Shown: positions 18,265 to 26,355 of the stretch, piece by piece | How the letters are laid out: each line of letters opens with the position of its first letter | Numbering within the stretch: position 1 is the stretch's first letter | Source: Streptomyces fructofermentans | GTDB taxonomy: Bacteria > Actinomycetota > Actinomycetes > Streptomycetales > Streptomycetaceae | Length of the DNA stretch: 64,000 nucleotides | Direction: 5' to 3' | NCBI RefSeq assembly: GCF_014651055.1 | Contig: NZ_BMWD01000002.1 | Coordinates: 100,706-164,705, forward strand | Program-made: the position numbers and the translations under genes | The notes under the pieces: model-generated | Seen by the model: only the letters and a program-made list of their open reading frames with translations | Databases searched by the model: none | Told to the model about the DNA's origin: nothing

Positions 18265-19407
18265 TCACCGACCGCCCCGCCGTTCCGGCCCGTCAGGGCT
18301 CCATCCCCTGAGATATGGCTTGATTTCCTCCGGCGTGGGTTCTCGTACGTCTGGCATCTTCGGCAGCTCACTCAAGGGGTCGATCGACCTCACGTACGCC
18401 CGTGCCCACTCCAACCAGCGCCGGGTCTGACTCAGAGTCGGCTCGTCTACAACGCCGTGAAGCTCGCCAATACGATGTTCCCATGCCGTGCAGTACGCGC
18501 TGAGGGCAGCAGACTCCTGCCAGCGCCCGGCCTCTTCGCGTAGTGCCTGGGTAAGTTGTTCGCGAACAGCCTGTTCTTTCGCCGCCTCCACGGCCGCTCG
18601 CCAGCGAACTTCGCGTTCCACAATGGCCTGCTGCTCGTCCTGCCTGCGCCGGGCGTCTTGTGCCGCTCGTACCTCGATCTCTGCAAGGACCGCGTCCAGG
18701 GCCTCTTCGAGCGTCCGGGTCTTCCGATCTCGCCAGCGGCCGGGCCGGTCGGTCAGGCCATGAGCGAGCTCCACGACGAGGCGAGAGGAGCGGTCGGGAT
18801 CCAAGGACTGCGGGAACTCCTGCCTGACACTGACGGTGTAAGGGAGGCCGTCGATAGCAATGTCCACTCCGCCCTCGCGTGGGTGGAAGAACGAGTGGGC
18901 CTTCCGCACCTCGTACCCTCGCCGGACTGCCTCAGCCGACAGTCCCTGCAGCAGAAGGAGCGACCTTCGGCGGAGCACAGAAGGCATGACGAGTCGGCGC
19001 TCGTCGTCTTTGAGCGCGGTCACGATCGGATGGAGGTTCCCCAGCCGTGAGGGAACGGGAACTGGATCCCCGCCTTCCTTCGGCCGTTGACTCCGCGCAT
19101 TGGGATGCGGGCCATCCGCAAGGAAAAGCTCCAGGCCCGGCCCACCGTACGGAACCTTCTCAATGCGCTTGCCCGCTGGTTCCAGGCCGTGCCGTTTCGC
19201 ATAGTTGACGACGCGCCGCCACTCCGCGACCTCGCCGTCATCAGGGCCGGTGATCCGAACGCGGTCCTCGGCGACGAGCCGCTCGATCAGCTCATGAGCC
19301 TTCGCCCGCCGGGCCCGCGCGACGGGCCTCTCGCTGTAGGGCGTCCGAGGTCTGGCGGACGTTGCCGGCTCACCGCCACCAGCGACCGCAGAGTCGTCGT
19401 CGATCAT
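18265..19407 (-). CDS. Hypothetical protein with central coiled coil
   Basis: Protein of 380 residues from the ATG at 19407; the ribosome site (GGTGGGG) is weak. I recognise no catalytic domain. The first 40 residues are charged and disordered. Residues 40-215 form a mixed alpha/beta region with an Arg/Lys-rich N-terminus. A long Glu/Arg/Gln-rich coiled coil spans roughly 230-310, followed by Trp-containing helices (RRWLEWARAYV). Similar proteins are, to my knowledge, scattered in actinobacterial accessory regions. Its stop is followed directly by the methyltransferase remnant, so its original downstream neighbour has been lost. Function unknown. Confidence 0.6.
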   Translation of the reverse strand: MIDDDSAVAGGGEPATSARPRTPYSERPVARARRAKAHELIERLVAEDRVRITGPDDGEVAEWRRVVNYAKRHGLEPAGKRIEKVPYGGPGLELFLADGPHPNARSQRPKEGGDPVPVPSRLGNLHPIVTALKDDERRLVMPSVLRRRSLLLLQGLSAEAVRRGYEVRKAHSFFHPREGGVDIAIDGLPYTVSVRQEFPQSLDPDRSSRLVVELAHGLTDRPGRWRDRKTRTLEEALDAVLAEIEVRAAQDARRRQDEQQAIVEREVRWRAAVEAAKEQAVREQLTQALREEAGRWQESAALSAYCTAWEHRIGELHGVVDEPTLSQTRRWLEWARAYVRSIDPLSELPKMPDVREPTPEEIKPYLRGWSPDGPERRGGR

Positions 19408-19770
19408 CAGACCCCACCATCCCGCAAGGCATCGGCCGAGCGCCAGTCACTCGACATCCAGGCTCCACCACCTTCGCTGGAAACGAGGCCGTTCGACGGC
19501 CCGTACGCCCGTACAGAGCCGAAAGACACCCGTCAGCAGTGGGAGTCCCCTGGGACTTTTCTGGGACTTCCGGCCCCATCAAGCGGCACGAACGTGAAAC
19601 AGCCGAAAGGTCATTCGCGCAGGTCATCGACCACAAGTCACTCATCGCGGCAGGTCACCGCGTTCCCTGGTCTCTTCCGGGACATCTGACCGTCAGGAAC
19701 CAGCAACTCTGCGCAGAGCGTCGCCCACCCTCGGCGCCCCATCGATATACGCCACCCTGACAGGGCCCGG
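19408..19770. other. Intergenic stretch, no gene seen
   Basis: No convincing coding frame lies between the start of the 380-residue gene and direct repeat A; frames open here lack ribosome sites. It probably carries the promoter of the minus-strand gene. Confidence 0.4.
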
Positions 19771-19953
19771 CCTGCCCAACATATCGCCTGACACCCCATC
19801 AGAACGAGCGTCAAATGAGCGTCACGAACGTCAGTTCAGCGTCAAGATATCGCCCGTAACGCCCACATCGCACATAACACGCATGCATAAAGCCGCAGGT
19901 CAGGAGCCCTTTGCCACCGGCTCCAGGATCGCCACGCACTCCACGTGATGCGT
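19771..19953. repeat. Direct repeat A (about 183 bp) with AGCGTCA heptamers
   Basis: Imperfect direct repeat of 22462-22643, nearly 90% identical by eye in the same orientation. It holds several AGCGTCA-type heptamers spaced about 10 bases apart (19807-19855) and ends in the TrmA-type tail on the minus strand. The pair brackets about 2.5 kb containing the transposase fragment, three frameshifted small genes and the TIR gene. It could be a duplicated attachment region or the duplicated natural downstream flank of the methyltransferase gene. Confidence 0.75.
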
Positions 19954-20244
19954 GCCGTCGACGATGTAGACGGTGTCCTTGCGCGGCCGACGCGCGGGCG
20001 AGATGGCCAGCAGCGGTGCGAGATGGTCCACGATGCGGTCGGCCGTGGACTTCGAGACTCCGAACAACGGCGCCAGCTGCCGCAACGTGAGGTTCGTGCG
20101 CCAGTACGTTGCCACCAGCAACACCCGGTCCTTCAGTGACAGCCGCCACGGCCGGCCATGCTGAACGTCGCCACCTCGGCGCCGTACCAGTGCCACCAGC
20201 CTCGCGAGCGGCACCTCGGTCAGACCCGCAAACGGCTGGTCCAC
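19900..20244 (-). pseudogene. Transposase 5' fragment fused in frame to the RNA methyltransferase tail
   Basis: The frame begins at GTG 20244 with the N-terminal 98 residues of a DDE transposase of the IS5-like type with a helix-turn-helix (LTLRQLAPLFGVSKSTADRI), up to VYIVDGT, where the first catalytic Asp region begins. It then switches directly into HHVECVAILEPVAKGS and stops. The catalytic remainder is missing, so the transposase is dead. The junction lies at an ACGCA(C/T) overlap shared by both sequences, as expected from a deletion or illegitimate recombination. Confidence 0.75.
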
Positions 20245-20333
20245 TTCGGATCATCTGCTGAGATCACCCCACCCACGCCCGACCAACGCACCAGCCGCAC
20301 CACCGGTCACGGGACAACCTCTAGGAGAACCTA

Positions 20334-20988
20334 ATGTCCACCACCGTCACCGTCCGCCGCGTGCAGGCTGCACGCAAGTCCCCCGCCAAGCCGACCCCCA
20401 CCGTGAAGGTGGGCACGGTGGTCCAGGCCGCCGTAGACGCGGGCCTGGTCCCGAACACGAAGAGCGGCCGCAGCGACTACGCCGCCTGGTGCCAGCGAGA
20501 CTCGACCGCCGCCGTGCAGGCGTTGGTCGGCTACCGCAAGATCGCAGCCGCCGCGAAGACCGCGCCGCCGCCCAGCACGCGACCGGCCCCCGCCACGCCC
20601 AGCGCCGAGCCGCAGTACCCATCGTCGTGGACTCCGCCCGCGTCGCAGGCGCAGTCCAAGGGCGTACGGCGAGACTCCGCAGGACAGCCGTCGGTGGTGC
20701 GCGCGGCGCAGGCCAACGGGTTCCGCACCCGCGCCAGCGCTGCGCGAAAGTCGGCCGTGCGGGCAGACCAGACCATCCTGGCGCCGAGCGACACCGGGGA
20801 CTACCTGGCCGCCCAGGCCAAAAATCGCCGCCGACACCCAGGCGCAGGCCCAGCGGCGCCTGCACGCCCACACCGACCGGCGCACGGCTGTCGCCGCTGC
20901 CAGCGCCCCGGCGCGGGCCCAGCAGGCCGCCGAGCGCGCCGGGCCGGACCGCCGCGCCGCAGGCCACGCCCGCCGGTACGGGCGCTGA
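20334..20988 (+). pseudogene. Small mobile-element gene with frameshift at an A5 run
   Basis: It starts at ATG 20334 behind GGAGAACCT. The first 160 codons look genuine (VGTVVQAAVDAGL, then GRSDYAAWCQRD). At the AAAAA run near 20821 the frame changes: without one base the reading continues as IAADTQAQAQRRLHAHTDRR to a TGA at 20986-20988, far more protein-like than the uncorrected Arg/Pro-rich tail that stops at 20996. It is a decayed gene or a sequencing slip. I do not recognise the family; the basic, Ala-rich composition suits a DNA-associated or phage/plasmid protein. Confidence 0.5.
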
Positions 20989-20992
20989 CCCC

Positions 20993-21269
20993 ATGACTCC
21001 TCGCGCTCGTCCCGGTGTCGCTTCCGGGAAGATGTCAGCCACCGCCGACGAGCGCGAGGTCGCAACACCCAGCCGGGCCGACCGCCAGGAGGTACGCCTT
21101 CCCCCCGAAGCGGTCGGCCCGGCTGGTGTGCGAGCAGCCCGTCGTGGACCCGGCCGCCGACTACAACGACGGCGGCCCGCACTCGTACTGCGCATGGAAG
21201 GCCAAGCGCATAGAGCGCGACCTTGCAGGCCCTCCGCCCGCGACGGGCTGGTCCGACGTTCGCTGGTAG
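20993..21269 (+). pseudogene. Small hypothetical gene with frameshift at a C6 run
   Basis: The ATG at 20993 lies four bases after the stop of the previous gene's corrected frame. The first part reads MTPRARPGVASGK and then ATADEREVATPSRADRQEV. At the CCCCCC run near 21100 the convincing frame shifts to one reading RLVCEQPVVDPAADYNDGG, SYCAWKAKRIERDL and GWSDVRW before TAG. Both halves look coding but in different frames. No family recognised. It is apparently co-transcribed with the preceding gene. Confidence 0.4.
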
Positions 21270-21278
21270 ATCCGGACG

Positions 21279-21980
21279 TCAGGCAGCGGGAAGCGCGGCG
21301 GCAGCAGCAGCGATCTTGGCGGCGACGGCGTCGAGCGACGACTCCTTCGTGCTCAGCCCGGAGTGCGACGCGAGCATGGGGCTGACGTCATAGAGCTCGT
21401 CGAAGGTCACCCCGTGCGTCACGGGCACGACGCGGTTGGTGCCGAGCAGGACGGCGAGCTCCTTCTCGGCGATCCCCTCGTTCTTGATGCTCTCGAGCAG
21501 GGCTGGCGTGACCAGCACGATGCCGATCCGGGAGTTACGAAGCCCCTTGTCGATCTCCCGCATCTGCAGCGAGCCCAGCGGGATGTCTTCCTCGCTGAAC
21601 CACACCGTCGCACCGGTCGTCTTCAGGTGACCGTAGAGCTCCTTCGCGCTGCCCTCGCGGTCGTTCCAGGCGTGGCAGAGGAAGAGGTCTCGCTTGTCCG
21701 GGTGTACCTGTGCCTGTACCGCAGCCTTGTCGGCGTAGGGCTCGACCGCCCGCCACTCGGTCGGGGTGTACGACACCGTCCTGCCGGACCTGGTGCGCCG
21801 CGAGGTGCCGCCGCCATACGACCCGCCGGACGACCGACCGCCACCGCCGCCACCACCGTAGGAGGGTCCGGACGAATACGACGGGGTGTGCGACCTCCGT
21901 CCCCAGCTGCTGCACGCTGGGCAGTTCGCGGCCCCACTCGCGGTGCGGTGGCCTCGGGAGGGTGCTGTGCATTGCGCCAT
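21279..21980 (-). CDS. TIR-domain protein with N-terminal zinc-binding motif and Gly-rich linker
   Basis: Intact protein of 233 residues from the ATG at 21980 (weak ribosome site). Residues 1-24 carry a C-H-CxxC set (AQCTAPSRGH, then CPAC) that may bind zinc. Residues 30-65 are a Ser/Gly/Tyr-rich linker. Residues 95-215 are a TIR domain: LFLCHAWNDREGSAKEL, then VWFSEEDIPLGSLQMREI, IGIVLVTPALLES and an EKELAVLL segment in the position of the catalytic Glu of NAD-cleaving TIRs. Bacterial TIR domains often act as NAD-degrading effectors in anti-phage systems, normally beside a sensor gene. Here the neighbours are decayed, so it may be a stand-alone effector or the survivor of a broken system. 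Confidence 0.8.
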   Translation of the reverse strand: MAQCTAPSRGHRTASGAANCPACSSWGRRSHTPSYSSGPSYGGGGGGGRSSGGSYGGGTSRRTRSGRTVSYTPTEWRAVEPYADKAAVQAQVHPDKRDLFLCHAWNDREGSAKELYGHLKTTGATVWFSEEDIPLGSLQMREIDKGLRNSRIGIVLVTPALLESIKNEGIAEKELAVLLGTNRVVPVTHGVTFDELYDVSPMLASHSGLSTKESSLDAVAAKIAAAAAALPAA

Positions 21981-22117
21981 GCGCCCATGGTAGAGCGAAC
22001 CTCCGACACAGTGTCGTGGTTTGTTGAACGGTCGGCAGCAGCACGTTCAGGGCCGTCGCGGGTGTGGTTCGTCGGTGGTGCGACGTACGCTCGTTGCCCA
22101 ACGCGGAAGGACGCAGG

Positions 22118-22451
22118 ATGACGGATCCCACGCCCGACCAGATCGCCGCCGCGCAGGCCGACGCTCGGCTCCGACGGACCGACGTCGGGCACCAGCCCGA
22201 TCATCGAGCGCTACCTCGTGCGGTTACCGCTCGACAACAGGTGCGCGCACCTGCGCGCGGTGCCGTTGCAGCCGATGTTCCTACTGATGCCGACCGACCT
22301 GTGGCGCTGCCGTGACTGCGTCGCCGCGTACGCCGCCAACCCGCTCCAGCTGACCGACGTCGAGGAGAACACCTGCGACATCTGCACGATCCGGCGGCTC
22401 CGCATTGAGCGTCACCAGCCCTCGGCGTCACATCGTCACTCGCAGCTTTGA
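22118..22451 (+). pseudogene. Small zinc-ribbon-like protein, apparently frameshifted
   Basis: The ATG at 22118 (GGAAGGACGCAGG upstream) opens MTDPTPDQIAAAQADARLR. After about 22170 the coding sense moves to another frame reading PIIERYLVRLPLDNRCAHL, then LWRCRDCVAAYAANPL and ENTCDICTIRRL, to the stop at 22449-22451. The two CxxC pairs suggest a small zinc ribbon. The split across two frames implies one indel. Family unknown; likely part of a mobile element. Confidence 0.45.
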
Positions 22452-22461
22452 CGCCACCTGA

Positions 22462-22643
22462 CCTGCCCAATGCACACCTGACACCCCATCAGAACAAGCG
22501 TCAAATGAGCGTCACGAGCGTCATTTCAGCGTCAAGATATCGCCCGTAACGCCCACACCGCCCATAACGCGCACGCGCAAAACCGCAGGTCAGACACCCT
22601 TAGCCACCGGTTCGAGGATCGCCACGCACTCCACATGATGCGT
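22462..22643. repeat. Direct repeat B (about 182 bp) with AGCGTCA heptamers and RNA methyltransferase tail
   Basis: Second copy of the repeat at 19771-19953. It contains four heptamers matching AGCGTCA in about 45 bases (22497-22542), a conserved stretch AAGATATCGCCCGTAACGCC, and on the minus strand the tail MTHHVECVAILEPVAKGV followed by a stop. Upstream of the tail the methyltransferase reading does not continue, so this copy is also a junction. Confidence 0.75.
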
Positions 22644-22889
22644 CATCGGAAAGGTATGAATCAGCACGGCACCTGATACGCCAACCATGTACGCGATCGT
22701 CCACGCATCCGGCGAATCTCGTCACCCCGTGGGAGCCGCGCTCCGGCGATCTCGTCGTGAGCGAGGGGAACATAGCCGCACATCGCCGGTTAGCCAAACC
22801 GGCGTTCCTGCAGACGATTGTTGTCCAACGTCTGCCCCGAGCACCACCGCGGATCGATCCATCGGCGAGAACTCACCACCGCTGCTGAG

Positions 22890-23306
22890 GTGGAATCCCT
22901 GCTCTCCGTCTGCGCGTCGTCCGTCGCCGGAGGTTCTTCTCCCGTACCCGTTTGGTGCTCCATAACGCCCGGAGATCCACCACCCTTGCCCCCCGAACCG
23001 ATAGCAGCTTCCACAAACCGTCAGCCGCGCAAGCAACAGGAGGGCGCGCCACCCTCCGTAGCCAGACGCACTGTCTCCGTCCAAGATGACAACCGTTCGT
23101 CTCTCCTGGCCGACGCCTGGTATTCGACGAGCGACCTCGCCGCCCGTCTGCACGTGGACGCCTCGACTCTGCGGCGCTGGCGCACCGCTCGGCCGCCGCA
23201 GGGCCCGCCGTTCGTCTCCATTTCGGAACGCGTCGTCCTGTACAGCGCGCTCGACGTGGCGGAATGGCTGCGCAGCCGCCGGACCGTCCCGGGCCGAGAA
23301 GCCTGA
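22890..23306 (+). CDS. Excisionase-like helix-turn-helix protein
   Basis: The C-terminal 65 residues form a MerR/excisionase-type helix-turn-helix: WYSTSDLAARLHVDASTLRR, followed by VVLYSALDVAEWLRSRR. The stop TGA overlaps the integrase ATG (TGATG), so the two are translationally coupled, as xis-int pairs commonly are. The start is uncertain: GTG 22890, TTG 22984 and TTG 22818 are all in frame and none has a good ribosome site; the residues before the HTH look non-coding. Expected role: directing the recombinase to excise the element. Confidence 0.55.
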   Translation: MESLLSVCASSVAGGSSPVPVWCSITPGDPPPLPPEPIAASTNRQPRKQQEGAPPSVARRTVSVQDDNRSSLLADAWYSTSDLAARLHVDASTLRRWRTARPPQGPPFVSISERVVLYSALDVAEWLRSRRTVPGREA

Positions 23307-24523
23307 TGGCCGAGAAGGCCATTGTTCCGGTCGGTGTCCGACTCTCCACCGACATCGAATACCGGCCCGATCGCCCCCATCCCTACCGAGCGCGAGTCCG
23401 CTGGTTCGATCCCGCTACGAAGCGGCGTCTGTCCCTGTCCGAGGGGAAGGCGGACGAGGACGAGGCGCAGGAGTGGCTCCAGGACATCATCGAGGCCGCG
23501 CAGGCCGGGCTGTCCCCGTCGCTCGCCACCATGAAACTCGCCGAATACGGCGACGCGAACATGGATCTCGCCCTGCGCGGGCTGGAGTTGAAGACCCTCG
23601 ACCCCTATCTCGCGGGATGGCGGATGCGCGTGATCCCTGCCCTGGGCCACCTCGCCGTAAGGATGATCACCAACGGCATCGTCGACCGCACGGTACAGAA
23701 CTGGATCGTCGACGAACTCAGCCGCTCCACGGTCAAGAACACCATCGCCGTCCTGGTCCGCGTCATGGAACAGGCGGTCCGCGACGGCATCATCAAAGTC
23801 AACCCCGCCCGCATCAGCGGCTGGCAGAAGCTCTACAAGCAGGCCGAGGACGAACTCCGCGACCCCCGGGCCCTCGCCCTGCCCGACTGGGACACGCTCG
23901 TCGAGCTGGCCGACGCACTCGTGGCCGCCTCCTACAACCAGTACCGCGGCTGGGGCGACGTCGTTCTGTTCGCCGCGAGCACCGCTGCCCGGATCGGGGA
24001 AGTCTCCGGGTGCCGCGTCGGAGATATTGACACCAGCCAGTGGATCTGGACGGTACGGCGGCAGACCACGCCCGCGCCCGGCGGACTCACCGACAAGGGC
24101 ACCAAGGGCAAGCGCGCCAGGAAGGTTCCCATCATCGAGGAGATCCGCCCGCTCGTGGCCCAGCGCATCCTCTCCGCCGGCCCCGCCCCTGACGCACGTC
24201 TGTTCACCGGCCCGCGCGGAGGACGCATCTCCACCGCGGTCCTGCGCGACGCGACCCACTGGGACGAGGTTGTCACCCGCCTCGGCTACGAGCACCTGCG
24301 CCGCCACGATCTCCGCCACACCGGACTGACCTGGTTCGCGGACGCCGGAGTCCCCCTCCACGTACTGCGCAGGATCGCCGGCCACGGATCGCTGACGACC
24401 ACTCAGCGCTACCTGCACCCGGACGTCCACAAGATCACGGCTGCCGGTGCGGCACTCTCCGCACACCTCAGCGTGCTGCGCGCCCCGCGCACGCTTCCCG
24501 CAACGACTGTCCTCACCCGCTGA
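23306..24523 (+). CDS. int: Tyrosine recombinase (integrase)
   Basis: Site-specific recombinase of 405 residues starting at the ATG at 23306, which overlaps the excisionase-like stop. The N-terminal 60 residues resemble an arm-binding domain and are followed by a SAM-like core-binding domain. The catalytic set is visible: Arg in TAARIGEVSG, HDLRHTGLTW (H-x-x-R), GHGSLTTTQRYLHP with the His and the nucleophilic Tyr. The gene ends 100 bases from the 3' end of a tRNA-Pro gene. Integrases of pSAM2-type Streptomyces elements also target tRNA-Pro, so this enzyme probably inserted the island to its left at that tRNA. The partner attachment site at the far end is not in the window. Confidence 0.92.
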   Translation: MAEKAIVPVGVRLSTDIEYRPDRPHPYRARVRWFDPATKRRLSLSEGKADEDEAQEWLQDIIEAAQAGLSPSLATMKLAEYGDANMDLALRGLELKTLDPYLAGWRMRVIPALGHLAVRMITNGIVDRTVQNWIVDELSRSTVKNTIAVLVRVMEQAVRDGIIKVNPARISGWQKLYKQAEDELRDPRALALPDWDTLVELADALVAASYNQYRGWGDVVLFAASTAARIGEVSGCRVGDIDTSQWIWTVRRQTTPAPGGLTDKGTKGKRARKVPIIEEIRPLVAQRILSAGPAPDARLFTGPRGGRISTAVLRDATHWDEVVTRLGYEHLRRHDLRHTGLTWFADAGVPLHVLRRIAGHGSLTTTQRYLHPDVHKITAAGAALSAHLSVLRAPRTLPATTVLTR

Positions 24524-24569
24524 CACCGGTCAAGGACCGCTGGTCCCCATCTGGTCCCCAAGAATGATC

Positions 24570-24605
24570 GAGGGGCGGTTTCGGATTCCTCCGAAACCGC
24601 CCCTC
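24570..24605. terminator. Strong hairpin after the integrase gene
   Basis: A perfect 16-bp inverted repeat (GAGGGGCGGTTTCGGA and its complement) with loop TTCC lies between the convergent integrase and tRNA-Pro genes. No U-tract; likely bidirectional. Just before it, TGGTCCCC occurs twice in 20 bases (24541-24559), a possible integrase arm site. Confidence 0.75.
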
Positions 24606-24623
24606 ACCTGCGACTCCATAGAG

Positions 24624-24697
<74 letters not shown>

Positions 24698-24797
24698 ATG
24701 CGCTTCGTCGCGGTGAACCGCGTGATCGCGCGAACAGAACTTTACCCCACTTCGGGGGCTGCTTCGCCGAGGGCGTGGTGCGGGGGACAATCGTGGG

Positions 24798-25319
24798 ATG
24801 AGCAGCACTTCTGGTGACGGACGGGACAGGGACACCGAGGGGCGGGCGCGCAACGCGCGGCCCCGCGACGGCCTCGGGCGGCCACTGCCGTACGGGACCG
24901 ACGGCGTGGAGCGCCAGCCCGAGGGCGTGGTGCGCACGCCCGAGGAGACGGTCGCCGAGGCGCAGGCGCTGCTGACGGCGGGGAAGCCGTTCCACGCGCA
25001 CGAGGTCTTCGAGGACGCCTGGAAGTCGGGGCCGGAGGCGGAGCGGTCCCTGTGGCGCGGGCTGGCCCAGCTCGCCGTGGGGCTCACCCACACGGCCCGG
25101 GGGAACCTCACGGGCGGCGTGCGCCTGCTGCGCCGGGGGGCCGGTGTGGTCGAGGAGTGGGGCGCGGACTCCGGCCGGAGCCGCCCGCACGGGCTCGACC
25201 TGGCCGGACTGGGCGCGTGGGCGACGGAGTTGGCGCGGGAGGTGGAACGCGACGGCAGGCCGGTCGACGCGGGCGAACGGGCGCCGCTCCTGCGCGGCGG
25301 GACGCCCGGTCGACCGTAG
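24798..25319 (+). CDS. DUF309 family protein
   Basis: Protein of 173 residues from the ATG at 24798. Residues 1-45 are a charged, disordered N-terminus. The DUF309 signature FHAHEVFEDAWK lies near residue 65, followed by WRGLAQLAVGLTHTARGN, the helical region of this family. The function of DUF309 proteins is not established; the conserved His/Glu set suggests metal binding. It is the first chromosomal gene beyond the tRNA and convergent with the TauE-like permease gene. Confidence 0.8.
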   Translation: MSSTSGDGRDRDTEGRARNARPRDGLGRPLPYGTDGVERQPEGVVRTPEETVAEAQALLTAGKPFHAHEVFEDAWKSGPEAERSLWRGLAQLAVGLTHTARGNLTGGVRLLRRGAGVVEEWGADSGRSRPHGLDLAGLGAWATELAREVERDGRPVDAGERAPLLRGGTPGRP

Positions 25320-25333
25320 GGCCGGGGCCCACC

Positions 25334-25370
25334 GGACGCACCGCACGCACCAGACGCACCGGACGCACCG
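25334..25370. repeat. Short tandem repeat of (G/C)ACGCACC units
   Basis: Four adjacent 8-10-base units of the type GACGCACCG lie in the gap between the convergent DUF309 and TauE genes. Probably a simple sequence repeat. Confidence 0.5.
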
Positions 25371-25430
25371 GCCGGAGACGTGCCGCGCCTCCCGGGACCG
25401 GCACCGCGCTGCGAAGCCCGCGCCCCGGGG

Positions 25431-26204
25431 TCAGCGGAGGAGGAGCTGGAGTCCGCCGACCACGGTCGCCGCGATCACCAGCTGCTCGAACAGCCGCTGG
25501 TTGATCCGGTCGACGGCCCATTTGCCGATGACCGCCCCGGGCACGACGAAGGCCGCGAGCGCGGCGTCCAGGAGCAGCGAGCGCCCGTCGATCAGGCCGA
25601 GGCCGACGCTGAAGGGCACCTTGGAGACGTTGACGATCAGGAAGAAGAAGGCGGAGGTGCCCAGGAAGCCGAGCTTGCGGAAGCCCGCGGACAGGAGGTA
25701 CATCGACATGACCGGCCCGCCCGCGTTGGCGACCATGGTGGTGAACCCGCCGAGCACTCCGTACGACCGGGCCTTGACTCGCCCGGCCCGCGTGACCACC
25801 GCGTCGGGGTCGTCCTCCGCCTCGGCCCGGCGGCGCCGCCACACCGTGACACCGGCCATCAGCAGCAGGATCGCGCCGATCGACGTCCGGACGGCGGCGT
25901 CGTCGGCCCACACCAGGAACAGGGTCCCGACGACCACGCCCGCGGCCACCGCCGGGAACAGCCGCCAGAGCGTCGGCCAGTGCGCGTGGCGCCGGTAGGT
26001 GAGCACGGCGAGCACGTCCCCGACGATGAGGATGGGCAGCAGCACCCCCGTCGACGCCCGGGCCGGCAGGACCGCCGCGAAGATCGCGAGGCTGACCGTG
26101 TTGGCGCCGCTCACGGCGGTCTTCGAGAAGCCCACGAGGAGGGCCGCCGCCGCGAGTACGGCGAACTCCCACAGGGATATGTTCCAGAGCGTCATCGTGT
26201 TCAT
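25431..26204 (-). CDS. TauE/SafE family membrane permease
   Basis: Integral membrane protein of 257 residues from the ATG at 26204; an upstream in-frame extension looks non-coding. About seven or eight hydrophobic segments are visible, beginning WEFAVLAAAALLVGFSK with the conserved Gly-Phe-x-Lys, then LPILIVGDVLAV, and GGFTTMVANAGGPVMSMYLL, the second repeat's signature. The family exports sulfite, sulfonates or similar organic anions; the substrate here is unknown. It is divergent from the hydrolase gene with about 150 bases between starts. Confidence 0.85.
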   Translation of the reverse strand: MNTMTLWNISLWEFAVLAAAALLVGFSKTAVSGANTVSLAIFAAVLPARASTGVLLPILIVGDVLAVLTYRRHAHWPTLWRLFPAVAAGVVVGTLFLVWADDAAVRTSIGAILLLMAGVTVWRRRRAEAEDDPDAVVTRAGRVKARSYGVLGGFTTMVANAGGPVMSMYLLSAGFRKLGFLGTSAFFFLIVNVSKVPFSVGLGLIDGRSLLLDAALAAFVVPGAVIGKWAVDRINQRLFEQLVIAATVVGGLQLLLR

Positions 26205-26355
26205 GCGGGGACCGATGCTATGCCCACGCATCCGGCGGCGTACGGGCGGTCCCGCGGGGCGGACCGCCGCGCCGACGGCCGCGTGCCGCGGACCGGCGCA
26301 CTCCGCCGCCTGGAAAGATCCCTCCCGAAGCTTCGCCGACGCCGATGGAGGACCC

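Noticed and set aside
1..19407. DISARM, BREX or Pgl as the identity of the island
   Set aside because: DISARM marker genes (DrmA, DrmB), BrxL/PglZ and PglX are not seen; the methylase does not match PglX in size or arrangement. pPIWI-RE and Hachiman-like calls fit better.
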